Part shown: positions 33,886-43,091 of the stretch, one piece after another
How the letters are laid out: each line of letters starts with the position of its first letter
How positions within the stretch are numbered: the first letter of the stretch is position 1
NCBI GenBank assembly: GCA_038532435.1
Contig: JBCBAP010000001.1
Span: 62,001 to 126,000, forward strand
Length of the DNA: 64,000 nucleotides
Source of the DNA: JBCBAP01 sp038532435
GTDB taxonomy: Bacteria; Pseudomonadota; Alphaproteobacteria; Rhodobacterales; Rhodobacteraceae
Direction: 5' to 3'
Notes under the pieces: generated by a model
What the model saw: only the letters and a program-made list of their open reading frames with translations
Databases searched by the model: none
Told to the model about the DNA's origin: nothing
Made by a program: the position numbers and the translations under genes

Positions 33886-36078
33886 ATGGGACAGGCAGAC
33901 TTTCTGAACAGCTCAGTCGACCCCTCCGCCGCCGTAGAGGTTCCGGGCCTCACGCCGGACGCACCGGAAGCGATCTTCAACAGGGAACTGAGCTGGCTCG
34001 CCTTCAACTGGCGCGTGCTGGAGGAGGCGGAGAACCCCGCGGTTCCGCTGCTCGAGCGGGTGCGGTTCCTCTCGATCTCCGGATCCAACCTCGACGAGTT
34101 CTACACCGTGCGGGTTGCCGGCCTGCGGGGCCTCGTGAGGGAGGGCGTCACCCACCCCAGCGCCGACGGTCTGACCCCGGGCCAGCAGCTTGAAAAGATC
34201 GACGCGGACGCCCGCGCGCTGATGCTGCGCCAGCAGAGCTGTTGGCAGGGGCTGAGTACCGCGCTGTCGGATGCGGCCATCGAGATCGTTGGCGTCGATG
34301 ATCTGACCGGCGCGGATGCGACCCGGCTTGAGGCGGTGTTCATGGACCAGGTCTTTCCGGTTCTCACGCCGCTCGCCATCGACCCGGCGCATCCCTTCCC
34401 GTTCATCCCCAACGAAGGGTTTGCGATGGCGCTCACCCTCCGGCGAAAGGATGACGGCCAGCCGTTGGAGGCACTGCTTCCGGTGCCACGCCAGGTCCGC
34501 CGGTTCATCCGGCTGGACGGGGGCCGCCCGGGTGTGATCCGCTTTCTCCCGCTGGAGGGGTTGCTGGAGCTCTTCCTCTCCAAGCTCTTTCCCGGGTACG
34601 AGACCACGGGCCTCTGTACGTTCCGGGTGCTGCGCGACAGCGACCTTGAGGTGGAGGAAGAGGCCGAAGATCTGGTGCGCGAGTTCGAAACCGCACTCAA
34701 GCGCCGCCGTCGGGGAGAGGTCATCCGTCTCAAGATGTCCCGTGGTGCGCCTACGGATCTGCGCCGGATGATCGTCGAGGAGCTTGGCGTCGCGGGCGGG
34801 GAGGTCATCGAGATCGACGGTGTCATCGGCATCGCGGACCTAAGCGAGCTGGTGATCGGGGACCGGCCGGAGCTTCTCTGGCCACCATTCCAGCCCCGGA
34901 TGCCGGAGCGGGTACAGGACCACGAGGGCGATATCTTCGCCGCGATCCGTCAGAAGGACATGCTGCTGCACCACCCGTACGAGACCTTCGACATCGTCGT
35001 GCGGTTTCTGCAGCAGGCGGCGCGAGACCCGGACGTGGTCGCGATCAAGCAGACGCTCTACCGGACCTCGAAGAACTCGCCCATCGTCTCCGCCCTTTGC
35101 GAAGCGGCGGAGGATGGCAAGTCCGTAACCGCGCTGGTGGAGCTCAAGGCCCGATTTGACGAGGCAGCGAACATCCGGCAGTCCCGCCAGCTCGAGCGGG
35201 CGGGCGCCCAGGTCGTCTACGGTTTCATCGATTGGAAGACGCACGCGAAGATCTCTACCGTCGTGCGGCGGGAAGGGGACGATCTGGTCACCTACACCCA
35301 CTTCGGAACGGGCAACTACCACCCGATCACCGCGAACTTCTACACGGATCTGAGCTTCTTTACCTGCGACGCGGCACTCGGGCGGGACGCGACACGGGTG
35401 TTCAACTACGTTTCCGGCTACGCAAAGCCCGATGCGCTGGAGAACCTCTGCATCTCTCCCCACTTGATCAAGCCGCGGATCATCGAGAGCCTGGAGGCTG
35501 AGATCGGCCATGCAAAGGCGGGGCGGCCAGCGGCTGTCTGGGTCAAGGTCAACTCGCTGATCGAGCCCGAGGTCATCGCGGCGCTCTATCGCGCATCGCA
35601 GGCCGGGGTCTCCATCGACATCGTGGCCCGAGGCATCTGCGGCATCCGACCGGGCATCAAGGGTCTGTCGGAGAACATTCGCGTGAAATCCATCGTGGGA
35701 CGGTTTCTCGAGCATTCCCGCATCGCCTGTTTCGGCAATGGCCAGGGCCTGCCGTCGAAGGGGGCTCGGGTGTACATCAGCTCTGCCGACTGGATGGGGC
35801 GGAACCTCAACCGACGGGTGGAGACGCTTGTGGAGATCACCAACGCGACGGTCCACGCCCAGATCGTCGAGCAGATCATGGCCGCCAACATGGCGGATGA
35901 GGCACACAGCTGGGTGCTCGCCGCCGACGGGTCCTACCACAGGCCCAACCTGCCGGAGGGGGCGAAACCGTTCAGCTGCCACCGCTTCTTCATGCAGAAC
36001 CCCTCCCTTTCCGGGCGTGGGCGGCACGGCACGGACGACACGATTCGCCTTGTGCTTGATGAGGGTGACGCGGCCTGA
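33886..36078 (+). CDS. ppk: Polyphosphate kinase 1
   Basis: A 730-residue PPK1 that makes polyphosphate from ATP. The N domain has FNRELSWLAFNWRVLEEAE, followed by LSISGSNLDEFYTVRVAG. The catalytic core has FIDWKTHAKISTVVRREG, HFGTGNYHPITANFYTDLS and a second-His segment EHSRIACFGNG; the C2 domain has YISSADWMGRNLNRRVE. ATG at 33886 follows AAGG; the long upstream frame is shadow. It lies in hdaA-ppk-ppx order, pairing polyphosphate synthesis with breakdown. Confidence 0.95.
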   Translation: MGQADFLNSSVDPSAAVEVPGLTPDAPEAIFNRELSWLAFNWRVLEEAENPAVPLLERVRFLSISGSNLDEFYTVRVAGLRGLVREGVTHPSADGLTPGQQLEKIDADARALMLRQQSCWQGLSTALSDAAIEIVGVDDLTGADATRLEAVFMDQVFPVLTPLAIDPAHPFPFIPNEGFAMALTLRRKDDGQPLEALLPVPRQVRRFIRLDGGRPGVIRFLPLEGLLELFLSKLFPGYETTGLCTFRVLRDSDLEVEEEAEDLVREFETALKRRRRGEVIRLKMSRGAPTDLRRMIVEELGVAGGEVIEIDGVIGIADLSELVIGDRPELLWPPFQPRMPERVQDHEGDIFAAIRQKDMLLHHPYETFDIVVRFLQQAARDPDVVAIKQTLYRTSKNSPIVSALCEAAEDGKSVTALVELKARFDEAANIRQSRQLERAGAQVVYGFIDWKTHAKISTVVRREGDDLVTYTHFGTGNYHPITANFYTDLSFFTCDAALGRDATRVFNYVSGYAKPDALENLCISPHLIKPRIIESLEAEIGHAKAGRPAAVWVKVNSLIEPEVIAALYRASQAGVSIDIVARGICGIRPGIKGLSENIRVKSIVGRFLEHSRIACFGNGQGLPSKGARVYISSADWMGRNLNRRVETLVEITNATVHAQIVEQIMAANMADEAHSWVLAADGSYHRPNLPEGAKPFSCHRFFMQNPSLSGRGRHGTDDTIRLVLDEGDAA

Positions 36079-36102
36079 ATTTTTGTAGGTTGCAGGTGCG
36101 TT

Positions 36103-36141
36103 GCGGGGTCGACGGCGCGGACGGCAGTTGACGACCCCCGC
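36103..36141 (+). terminator. Hairpin between ppk and ppx
   Basis: GCGGGGTCG pairs with CGACCCC-C-GC (one bulged C) around a 20-nt loop. The hairpin lies between ppk and ppx and lacks a T-run. It could attenuate or process the message. Confidence 0.35.
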
Positions 36142-36188
36142 CCTGGCTGACACATCTTGGCCGACGCCCCCGCGAAGGCCCTGTCGCC

Positions 36189-37709
36189 ATGACGCAAGAC
36201 CCTTTCCCCTCCCTTCCCGTTTTTCCCACCGAAGGTGCCGCGCTGCGCCGGGTCGGGGTGGTGGATGTGGGATCGAACTCCGTCCGCCTAGTCGTGTTTG
36301 ACGGGGCCGCCCGCAGCCCCGCCTACTTCTTCAATGAAAAGGTTCTCTGCGGCCTCGGCGCGGGCCTTGCCCACAGCGGGCGGTTGAATCCCGAAGGTTG
36401 GAAGAAGGCGGTCGGTGCCATCAGCCGGTTCACCACGCTCGCCCGGCGCATGAAGCTCACCCACCTGATGGGCATCGCCACCGCAGCGGTGCGAGAGGCG
36501 CGGGACGGTCCCGCGTTCTGCGATGAGATTGCCCGTCGCACGGGCCTGCGGCTGCGCGTGGCCACGGGGCAGGAGGAGGCTCGCCTCGCGGCACAAGGTG
36601 TCCTTCTGGGCTGGCCGGATGCGGGCGGGATCATCGCGGACATCGGCGGCGCTTCCATGGAGCTTGCCCGTGTCGAGGGTGGCCGGATCGGGACCTGCGT
36701 GACCTCCAGCCTCGCGCCATTGCCGCTGCGGGACCTGTCAGCGAAGGGCAGGCGGGCGCACATTGCCTCGACACTTGCGGCGCTCAAGACCGCGGTGCCC
36801 GGGCCGGTCGAGACGTTGTATCTGGTCGGCGGGTCCTGGCGGGCGATCGCGCTCCTGCACATGCAGCGGACGGACTATCCGCTTCCCGTGCTCCATGCCT
36901 ACGAGATGGAGCAGGCAGCCCTGCTCAAGACTGCGGGCTGGCTCGCGGGTCAGGACGCGCAGGCACTCTTGCCGCTGACCTCAACCTCCGAGGCCCGGCT
37001 GGAGCTGGTGCCCTACGCTGCGCAGGTCCTCGGCCCGCTCATCGAGGCCTTCGCGCCGACACGCATTGCGATCTCCTCTTACGGTCTGCGGGAGGGTGCG
37101 CTTTACGAGCTCATGTCGCGGGAACTGCGGGCGAAGGATCCGCTGCTGGAGGCGTGCCGCCACATGGAGGCGCAGTCCGCGCGCTTTCCCGGATTTGGCG
37201 ATGCGCTCTACCGCTGGATCGCCCCGCTCTTCACAGACGAAGATGCGGACCGGCACAGGTTGATACGCGCGGCCTGCCTGCTCCACGACGTACACTGGCG
37301 TTCCCACCCGGACTTTCGCGCGACGATCAATTTCGAGGCGATCACCCGGGCCAATCTGGGCGGGGTCGGGCATCCGGGCAGGATCTTCCTCGGGCTCGCC
37401 CTCGCGCACCGATATAAGAGCGGACGCTCCGTGCGTCCTCCTGAGCCTCTGCTCGGCCTTATCAGCCGGGAAGAGCAAACGCTGGCGGAGAAGGTGGGCC
37501 GCGCCCTGCGCCTCGGCGCGATGATGTCCGGTGCTGCGGTCGATGTGCTTGCGGATGCGGAGCTGCGCCTGACCGCCACGACGCTCGATCTGCGGTTGGG
37601 CGAGGCAAGCGCGCCACTGGCGGGTGAGGCGGTTTCCCGCAGGCTTACGCGGCTCGCGCGGGCCTTCAAGGTCGAGGCCCGCTTGACGGTGACGCCCTGC
37701 CCGGAATGA
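36189..37709 (+). CDS. ppx: Ppx/GppA family exopolyphosphatase
   Basis: A 506-residue enzyme of the sugar kinase/actin fold. It begins with VGVVDVGSNSVRLVVFDG, then the EAR segment GQEEARLAAQG and the ADIGGASMELARV phosphate loop, then LYLVGGSWRAIA. The C-terminal helical HD-like domain contains LLHDVHWRSHPDFRA. It should hydrolyse polyphosphate or pppGpp. It is placed after ppk, and a hairpin terminator follows. Confidence 0.93.
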   Translation: MTQDPFPSLPVFPTEGAALRRVGVVDVGSNSVRLVVFDGAARSPAYFFNEKVLCGLGAGLAHSGRLNPEGWKKAVGAISRFTTLARRMKLTHLMGIATAAVREARDGPAFCDEIARRTGLRLRVATGQEEARLAAQGVLLGWPDAGGIIADIGGASMELARVEGGRIGTCVTSSLAPLPLRDLSAKGRRAHIASTLAALKTAVPGPVETLYLVGGSWRAIALLHMQRTDYPLPVLHAYEMEQAALLKTAGWLAGQDAQALLPLTSTSEARLELVPYAAQVLGPLIEAFAPTRIAISSYGLREGALYELMSRELRAKDPLLEACRHMEAQSARFPGFGDALYRWIAPLFTDEDADRHRLIRAACLLHDVHWRSHPDFRATINFEAITRANLGGVGHPGRIFLGLALAHRYKSGRSVRPPEPLLGLISREEQTLAEKVGRALRLGAMMSGAAVDVLADAELRLTATTLDLRLGEASAPLAGEAVSRRLTRLARAFKVEARLTVTPCPE

Positions 37710-37713
37710 CGAA

Positions 37714-37737
37714 GACCTGCCGCAGAAGCGGCAGGTC
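37714..37737 (+). terminator. Hairpin terminator after ppx
   Basis: A perfect 10-bp stem (GACCTGCCGC / GCGGCAGGTC) with a 4-nt AGAA loop starts 4 nt after the ppx stop. It is followed by CGATCTCTCC with no real T-run, so it is a candidate. Confidence 0.6.
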
Positions 37738-38022
37738 CGATCTCTCCCCAGACTTGAGCCGTCGTTGCGGCGAGGTCGACCATAGGAGAGATGCGACGCT
37801 CGGTCACGCATAAAGTTACGAATATTGCGTCGCAATCGATGGGCTCGGCAGTTTTCTTACCCAAAATTTCGTCGCATGAAAAAACTTACCGGTTTGAGGC
37901 CCCACCTGACCCAGGGGAACCCCGCCTATCCGTACCGAATCAAACCTAAAATCGTTGGCATTGCGCCAGTTGGGGCCTTGGCCTAAACATGCGCGGAAAC
38001 CCAGCACGAGACGGAGTACCCG
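37738..38022. other. Intergenic region before proS
   Basis: No gene is seen here. It holds inverted arms ATCTCTCC (37740-37747) and GGAGAGAT (37785-37792), which could form a long-loop hairpin, and the perfect palindrome ATTGCGTCGCAAT (37824-37836). The A/T-rich stretch at about 37850-37890 could carry the proS promoter, but I could not define boxes. Confidence 0.5.
37824..37836. promoter_or_regulatory. Perfect palindrome upstream of proS
   Basis: ATTGCG-T-CGCAAT is a perfect 13-nt palindrome about 190 bp before proS. It may bind a regulator. A similar partial string TTCGTCGCATG lies about 40 nt downstream. Confidence 0.35.
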
Positions 38023-39360
38023 ATGCGCCTTTCCCGCTATTTCCTGCCGGTGCTCAAGGAAACCCCGGCGGAGGCGCAGATCGCCTCGCATCGGCTGATG
38101 CTGAGGGCGGGAATGATCCGGCAGGCGGCCTCGGGCATCTATTCCTGGCTGCCCATGGGCTTCAAGGTGCTGCGCAGGCTCGAACAGATCGTGCACGAGG
38201 AACAGCAGCGCGCGGGCCATATTCCCCTGCTCATGCCCACGCTGCAGTCGGCGGAGTTGTGGCGGGAAAGCGGGCGCTACGACGATTATGGGCAGGAGAT
38301 GCTGCGCATCACCGACCGGCATGACCGCGACATGCTCTACGGCCCTACCAATGAGGAGCTGATCACCGACATCTTCCGCAACAACGTGACGAGCTACAAG
38401 GATCTGCCACTGACGCTTTACCACATCCAGTGGAAGTTCCGGGACGAGATCCGCCCCCGGTTCGGCGTCATGCGCGGGCGAGAGTTCTATATGAAGGACG
38501 GGTACAACTTCGATGTGTCGAAGGAGGCCGCACTTCACGCCTACAACCGTCATTTTGCAAGCTACCTGCGCACGTATGAGCGTATGGGGCTGAAGGCGAT
38601 CCCCATGCGTGCGGATGGCGGGCCCATCGGCGGCGACTACACCCACGAGTTTCTCGTGCTCGCAGATACCGGCGAGAGCGAGGTCTTCTACGACAGCGCG
38701 GTCACCGATCTTTCCTTCGGCGATCGGGAGGTGGATTTCGACGATGTCGCGCAACTTCAGGGCATCTATGACGAATGGACAGCCCCCTACGCCCGCACGG
38801 ACGAGACCCACGACGAAGCGCTCTTCGCCGGGGTTCCCGCTGATCGACAGCGGAAATCGCGCGGCATCGAAGTCGGACAGATCTTCTACTTCGGGACCAA
38901 ATATTCCGACCCGATGAAGGCGAGCGTGGTCACCGAGGACGGCTCTCGCGTCCCGGTCCACATGGGCTCCCACGGCATCGGTGTGTCCCGCCTGATCGGC
39001 GCGCTGATCGAGGCAAACCACGACGAGAACGGGATCATCTGGCCCGAGGGCGTGACACCGTTCCACGCAGGCATCGTCAACCTCAAGCAGGGCGACGCCG
39101 GCACGGACGGGGCCTGCGAGGACCTCTACAAGGCGCTCACCCGTGCGGGGCTCGACCCGCTTTACGATGACCGGTCCGAACGGGCAGGGGCGAAGTTTGC
39201 CACCATGGACCTGATCGGCCTGCCCTGGCGGATCACGGTGGGCCCCCGCAGCCTTGCGAACGGCGTGGTCGAGCTTACCTCCCGTCGTACAGGTGAGAGC
39301 GAGGAACTGACCCCGGACATGGCCGTAACACGACTGACCGAGATTTACGCGGGCGTCTGA
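38023..39360 (+). CDS. proS: Prolyl-tRNA synthetase
   Basis: A 445-residue class II synthetase charging tRNA-Pro. Motifs are MLRAGMIRQAASGIYSWLPMGFKVL, ELWRESGRYDDYGQEM, the motif 2 region WKFRDEIRPRFGVMRGREFYMKDGYNFD and the C-terminal anticodon domain. It is of the short alphaproteobacterial type lacking the large editing insertion. A GGAG site precedes the ATG. It heads the group proS - DUF2937 - lolCE - lolD. Confidence 0.97.
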   Translation: MRLSRYFLPVLKETPAEAQIASHRLMLRAGMIRQAASGIYSWLPMGFKVLRRLEQIVHEEQQRAGHIPLLMPTLQSAELWRESGRYDDYGQEMLRITDRHDRDMLYGPTNEELITDIFRNNVTSYKDLPLTLYHIQWKFRDEIRPRFGVMRGREFYMKDGYNFDVSKEAALHAYNRHFASYLRTYERMGLKAIPMRADGGPIGGDYTHEFLVLADTGESEVFYDSAVTDLSFGDREVDFDDVAQLQGIYDEWTAPYARTDETHDEALFAGVPADRQRKSRGIEVGQIFYFGTKYSDPMKASVVTEDGSRVPVHMGSHGIGVSRLIGALIEANHDENGIIWPEGVTPFHAGIVNLKQGDAGTDGACEDLYKALTRAGLDPLYDDRSERAGAKFATMDLIGLPWRITVGPRSLANGVVELTSRRTGESEELTPDMAVTRLTEIYAGV

Positions 39361-39363
39361 TCC

Positions 39364-39864
39364 ATGTTCGCGCGTCCCTTCCTGCTCGCCGCCGGAGTGG
39401 CCGGAGCGTTGGCCGCCGCGCAGTTTCCGGGCTTTTCCCAGCAGTACGTCCAGCGGCTCGGCGGGGCAGTCGATGCGCTTTCGGCCGAGGCGCAGGCCTT
39501 CGACGCGAGCGCCAGCGATGCCGGTCTGACCCGGGAAGAGGCGCTCGACCGATACGCGCTCTCTGACGATCCGTTCCTCGTGGCCCGTGGCGAGGATATG
39601 GCGGGTCTGCTGACCCGATTTGAGAACCTGCGCGACAGCCTCGCCGCCCTCCAGTTCGCCGGTCCGGTGGAGCGGCTGATGCAGGTTCACCGCCTGTCCG
39701 ACATTGAGGTCGCGGCAAACACCTGGAACAGCTACGAGCCGACCGTGCCCATGACGTTCACGGGCCTCATCTTCGCCGCGAGCGGGTTCGGCGCGGGCTA
39801 TGGCGGGGCGACGATCCTTATGGGGCTGATCGGGCTCCCCTTCCGCAGGAGGCAATCCGCATGA
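39364..39864 (+). CDS. DUF2937 family protein
   Basis: A 166-residue protein with an N-terminal hydrophobic segment (FARPFLLAAGVAGALAAAQFPGF) and a C-terminal one (TFTGLIFAASGFGAGYGGATILMGLIG), probably a two-helix inner-membrane protein with a periplasmic loop. It fits DUF2937. It begins 3 nt after proS and overlaps lolCE by ATGA. Function unknown; its position suggests a link to lipoprotein or envelope work. Confidence 0.8.
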   Translation: MFARPFLLAAGVAGALAAAQFPGFSQQYVQRLGGAVDALSAEAQAFDASASDAGLTREEALDRYALSDDPFLVARGEDMAGLLTRFENLRDSLAALQFAGPVERLMQVHRLSDIEVAANTWNSYEPTVPMTFTGLIFAASGFGAGYGGATILMGLIGLPFRRRQSA

Positions 39865-41144
39865 AAGGGGCAGCACCCTTCGCGCCGTTCGAATGGATGA
39901 TCGCCTGGCGCTACCTGCGCGCACGAAGAAAGGAGGGCGGGGTCAGCGTGATGACCTGGATCTCGCTCATCGGAGTGACGCTCGCGGTCTTTGCGCTGAT
40001 CGCGACGCTGGCGGTCCGCTCCGGCTTCCGCACGGATTTCACCGCCACGATCATCGGGGCGAATGCCCACGTGTCCGTCCAGGCGCAAACCTACCTCGAC
40101 GATTTCAACCGTCAGACCCGGGTCATCAAGGACTATGACGCGGTTGCGGAGCGGGTGCTTCGCGCCCCCGAGGTGATCCGCGCTGCCCCCACGGTCCGCG
40201 GTCAGGTCATGGCATCCGCCAACGGCCGCAATGCCGGTATCGAGGTCTACGGCCAGACCGTGGAGGATGTGCGGTCGATCCCGCTCATCGCGGACCCGGA
40301 GGGCTTTGACGGATCCCTCGACGATCTTGCGACAGGGGTCGCCATTGGCTCCGGCGTCGCGCGGGAGCTTAACCTGATTGTGGGCGACAAGATCACGCTG
40401 ATCTCGCCCAACGGTGTGCAGGGCCCGTTCGGATTGACGCCCCGCATCTCCCACTATGATGTGGTCTACATCTTCACCGTGGGCCGCTACGACATCGACC
40501 GGACGCGCATCTACATGCCGCTGTCCGACGCGCAGACCTACTTCAACCGGACCGACGTGGTCGACGAGATCGAGGTGCTGGTGGAGACGCCGGACCGGGT
40601 CGAGGCCCTCGCACAGGACATCGTCAATGCCGCGGGTCCCGGGTTCTATGGCTGGACCTGGCTGCAAAGCTCGGGTGGGTTCCTGCGCGCGCTGGAGATG
40701 GAGGACAATATCATGTTCATCATCCTCTCAATCCTCGTGCTGATCGCCACGCTCAACATCACCTCCGGCCTGATCATGCTGGTCAAGAACAAAGGACGGG
40801 ACGTTGGGATCCTGCGCACAATGGGGCTGAGCGAAGGCTCCATCCTGCGGGTGTTCTTCATCTGTGGCTCGGCCATCGGCGTGATCGGCACCATCGCGGG
40901 CGTGATCCTCGGATGCCTCTTCGTCATCTATATCGACCCGATCTTCAATTTCGTGAACTGGGTGATGGGCGGCGGCGTGTGGGATCCGTCGGTGCGCTAC
41001 CTCTCCCGCCTCCCGGCGGAGCTGCGCTTCGAGGATGTGATGAAGGCGGTGACGCTCTCGCTGACGCTGTCCTTTGTCGTCACGATCCTGCCCGCCCGCC
41101 GGGCCGCCCGGATGAACCCGGTGGAGGCGCTGCGCTATGAGTGA
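39861..41144 (+). CDS. Lipoprotein-releasing ABC permease (LolC/LolE)
   Basis: A 427-residue permease with the LolC/E start FEWMIAWRYLRARRKEGGVSVMTWISLIGV, a large periplasmic domain (about 50-275) and three C-terminal membrane segments ending in LPARRAARMNPVEALRYE. Alphaproteobacteria usually have one LolC/E-type permease that works as a homodimer with LolD. It overlaps lolD by 8 nt. Confidence 0.93.
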   Translation: MKGAAPFAPFEWMIAWRYLRARRKEGGVSVMTWISLIGVTLAVFALIATLAVRSGFRTDFTATIIGANAHVSVQAQTYLDDFNRQTRVIKDYDAVAERVLRAPEVIRAAPTVRGQVMASANGRNAGIEVYGQTVEDVRSIPLIADPEGFDGSLDDLATGVAIGSGVARELNLIVGDKITLISPNGVQGPFGLTPRISHYDVVYIFTVGRYDIDRTRIYMPLSDAQTYFNRTDVVDEIEVLVETPDRVEALAQDIVNAAGPGFYGWTWLQSSGGFLRALEMEDNIMFIILSILVLIATLNITSGLIMLVKNKGRDVGILRTMGLSEGSILRVFFICGSAIGVIGTIAGVILGCLFVIYIDPIFNFVNWVMGGGVWDPSVRYLSRLPAELRFEDVMKAVTLSLTLSFVVTILPARRAARMNPVEALRYE

Positions 41145-41823
41145 CGCGCTGCGGCTCGACGGGGTCGCCAAGGGGTACAATCTCGGCACACAAGCCGAGG
41201 TGCGGGTGCTGGAGGCTGCGACCCTCTCCGTCGCCGCTGGCGAAGTCGTGGCCCTCGTCGCACCGTCCGGGTCCGGCAAGTCGACGCTGCTGCATATCGC
41301 AGGGCTCCTCGACGGGGCCGACGCCGGGGCGGTGGAGATCGCGGGGGAGGATGTCACCGGCGTCTCCCACCGCCGACGCACAACCATCCGGCGGCACCGG
41401 GTCGGTTTCGTCTACCAGTTCCACCACCTGCTGCCAGAGTTCACCGCGGCAGAGAACATCGCGCTGCCCCAGCGGGCCGCCGGTGTCGGAACCGGGGATG
41501 CGGACGCGCGCGCCCGGGAGCTGCTGACCGCCGTCGGCCTTGCGGATCGGGCGGACCACCGTCCGGCGGAGCTCTCCGGCGGCGAACAGCAGCGCGTCGC
41601 GTTCTGCCGGGCGCTCGCCAACCGACCTGCCCTCCTGCTCGCGGACGAGCCCACGGGCAACCTCGATCCGGCGACCTCCGATCAGGTCTTCGGCGTTCTG
41701 ATGCGGCTGGTGCGGGAGACCGGGCTCGCCGCCCTCATCGCCACCCACAATCTTGATCTTGCCGCGCGCATGGATCGCACGGTACGCCTCGACGCGGGCC
41801 GCATCGTCGAAGGTGCGCCCTGA
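41137..41823 (+). CDS. lolD: Lipoprotein-releasing ABC ATPase LolD
   Basis: A 228-residue ATPase of the LolD/MacB class. It has Walker A VAPSGSGKSTLLH, Q-loop FVYQFHHLLPEFTAAEN, signature ELSGGEQQRVAFCRAL and Walker B LLLADEPTGNLDP, plus THN as H-loop. It drives release of lipoproteins from the inner membrane with the permease encoded just upstream. The 34-nt intergenic element follows its stop. Confidence 0.94.
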   Translation: MSDALRLDGVAKGYNLGTQAEVRVLEAATLSVAAGEVVALVAPSGSGKSTLLHIAGLLDGADAGAVEIAGEDVTGVSHRRRTTIRRHRVGFVYQFHHLLPEFTAAENIALPQRAAGVGTGDADARARELLTAVGLADRADHRPAELSGGEQQRVAFCRALANRPALLLADEPTGNLDPATSDQVFGVLMRLVRETGLAALIATHNLDLAARMDRTVRLDAGRIVEGAP

Positions 41824-41827
41824 CCCC

Positions 41828-41861
41828 TTCTTCTGGCCAAAATATCCCCGCCGGAGGCTCC
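41828..41861 (+). repeat. Intergenic repeat element, copy 1
   Basis: A 34-nt element, TTCTTCTGGCCA through CCGCCGGAGGCTCC, starting 4 nt after the lolD stop. A near-identical copy (one inserted G) is at 51385-51419, also after a stop codon, in the same orientation. It contains the palindrome TGGCCA and a GGAGG core. Confidence 0.8.
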
Positions 41862-41889
41862 CGCCCTCTCACGCAGCGCAGCACCAGCC

Positions 41890-43029
41890 ATGACCGATCC
41901 CGTAGCCCTCACCGCCGACCTCATCCGCTGCCCCTCCGTCACGCCGGAAGAAGGGGGCGCCATCGCGCTGCTCGACGAGCTGCTGAGTGGAGCGGGGTTC
42001 ACCACGACCCGGGTCGACCGCAACGGGATCGCCAATCTGCACGCTCGGTGGGGAGAGCTGGGCAACGGCCCCGTGCTTGGCTTCAACGGACACACGGACG
42101 TTGTCCCTGTGGGAGACCGGGCCGCCTGGACGCACGATCCGTTCGAGGCCGAGATCGTGGACGGTACCCTCTACGGGCGCGGCGCGTGCGACATGAAGTC
42201 GGGCGTCGCCGCCTTTGCCGCCGCAGCCATTGATTTCGTCGCTGAAAGCCCGCCGAACGGCGCGGTGGTTCTCACGATCACCGGGGACGAGGAAGGTGAC
42301 GGTGTCGACGGAACCACCGCCATCCTCGACTGGATGGGCGAGACCGGGGAGCGGATGGATCACTGCCTCGTGGGCGAGCCGACCTGCCCCAGCGTGATGG
42401 GGGAGATGATCAAGATCGGCCGGCGCGGCTCCATGACCGCCTACCTTACGGCGACCGGCCGGCAGGGGCACGCGGCCTACCCGCACCGGGCGCTCAACCC
42501 GATCCCTTCGCTTGTCGCCGTGCTCGACCGGCTCGCCCGGGAGCCGCTCGATCACGGCACCGACCATTTCGACGCCTCGACGCTCGCGATCACCACCGTC
42601 GATGTGGGCAACCCCGCCAACAACGTGATCCCTGCCCAGGCGCGGGCGACGGTCAACATCCGCTTCAATGACGCGCATACATCTGACAGCGTCGCCCGCT
42701 GGCTGCAGGAGCGTATCGACGCCGTGGTCGCAGAAACGGACGTGGAGATCCGCATGGACATCAAGGTTTCCGGTGAGAGCTTCGTGACGCCGCCCGGCAC
42801 CTTCACCGATCTCGTCGCGGATGCCGTCGCGGCGGAGACGGGCCGGGTTCCGGAGCGATCGACGAGCGGCGGCACCTCGGACGCCCGTTTCGTCCGCGCC
42901 CACTGTCCCGTGGTCGAGGTCGGCCTCGTCGGGCAGTCCATGCACCAGGTCGACGAACATGTCGCGGTCGCGCACATCGAACAGCTCAAGGCGATCTACA
43001 CCCGGATCCTCCGGGCCTACTTCGCCTAA
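41890..43029 (+). CDS. dapE: Succinyl-diaminopimelate desuccinylase
   Basis: A 379-residue zinc peptidase-family enzyme of lysine/peptidoglycan-precursor biosynthesis. Metal motifs are FNGHTDVVPVGD and GRGACDMKSG, with GDEEGDGVDGT holding the catalytic Glu, then VGEPTCP and a C-terminal STSGGTSDARFVR. Length is standard. No clear ribosome binding site precedes the ATG. It is separated from lolD by the repeated 34-nt element. Confidence 0.93.
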   Translation: MTDPVALTADLIRCPSVTPEEGGAIALLDELLSGAGFTTTRVDRNGIANLHARWGELGNGPVLGFNGHTDVVPVGDRAAWTHDPFEAEIVDGTLYGRGACDMKSGVAAFAAAAIDFVAESPPNGAVVLTITGDEEGDGVDGTTAILDWMGETGERMDHCLVGEPTCPSVMGEMIKIGRRGSMTAYLTATGRQGHAAYPHRALNPIPSLVAVLDRLAREPLDHGTDHFDASTLAITTVDVGNPANNVIPAQARATVNIRFNDAHTSDSVARWLQERIDAVVAETDVEIRMDIKVSGESFVTPPGTFTDLVADAVAAETGRVPERSTSGGTSDARFVRAHCPVVEVGLVGQSMHQVDEHVAVAHIEQLKAIYTRILRAYFA

Positions 43030-43091
43030 GGCACCTCCGCCCTTCGCGAACGGACCCCTTCGTGCCAAGCTGAGCGCGAAGGAGTGCCACC

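Noticed and set aside
37816..39924. A 702-codon minus-strand open frame
   Set aside because: It is antisense to proS and DUF2937, which are clear; no domain or ribosome binding site supports it.
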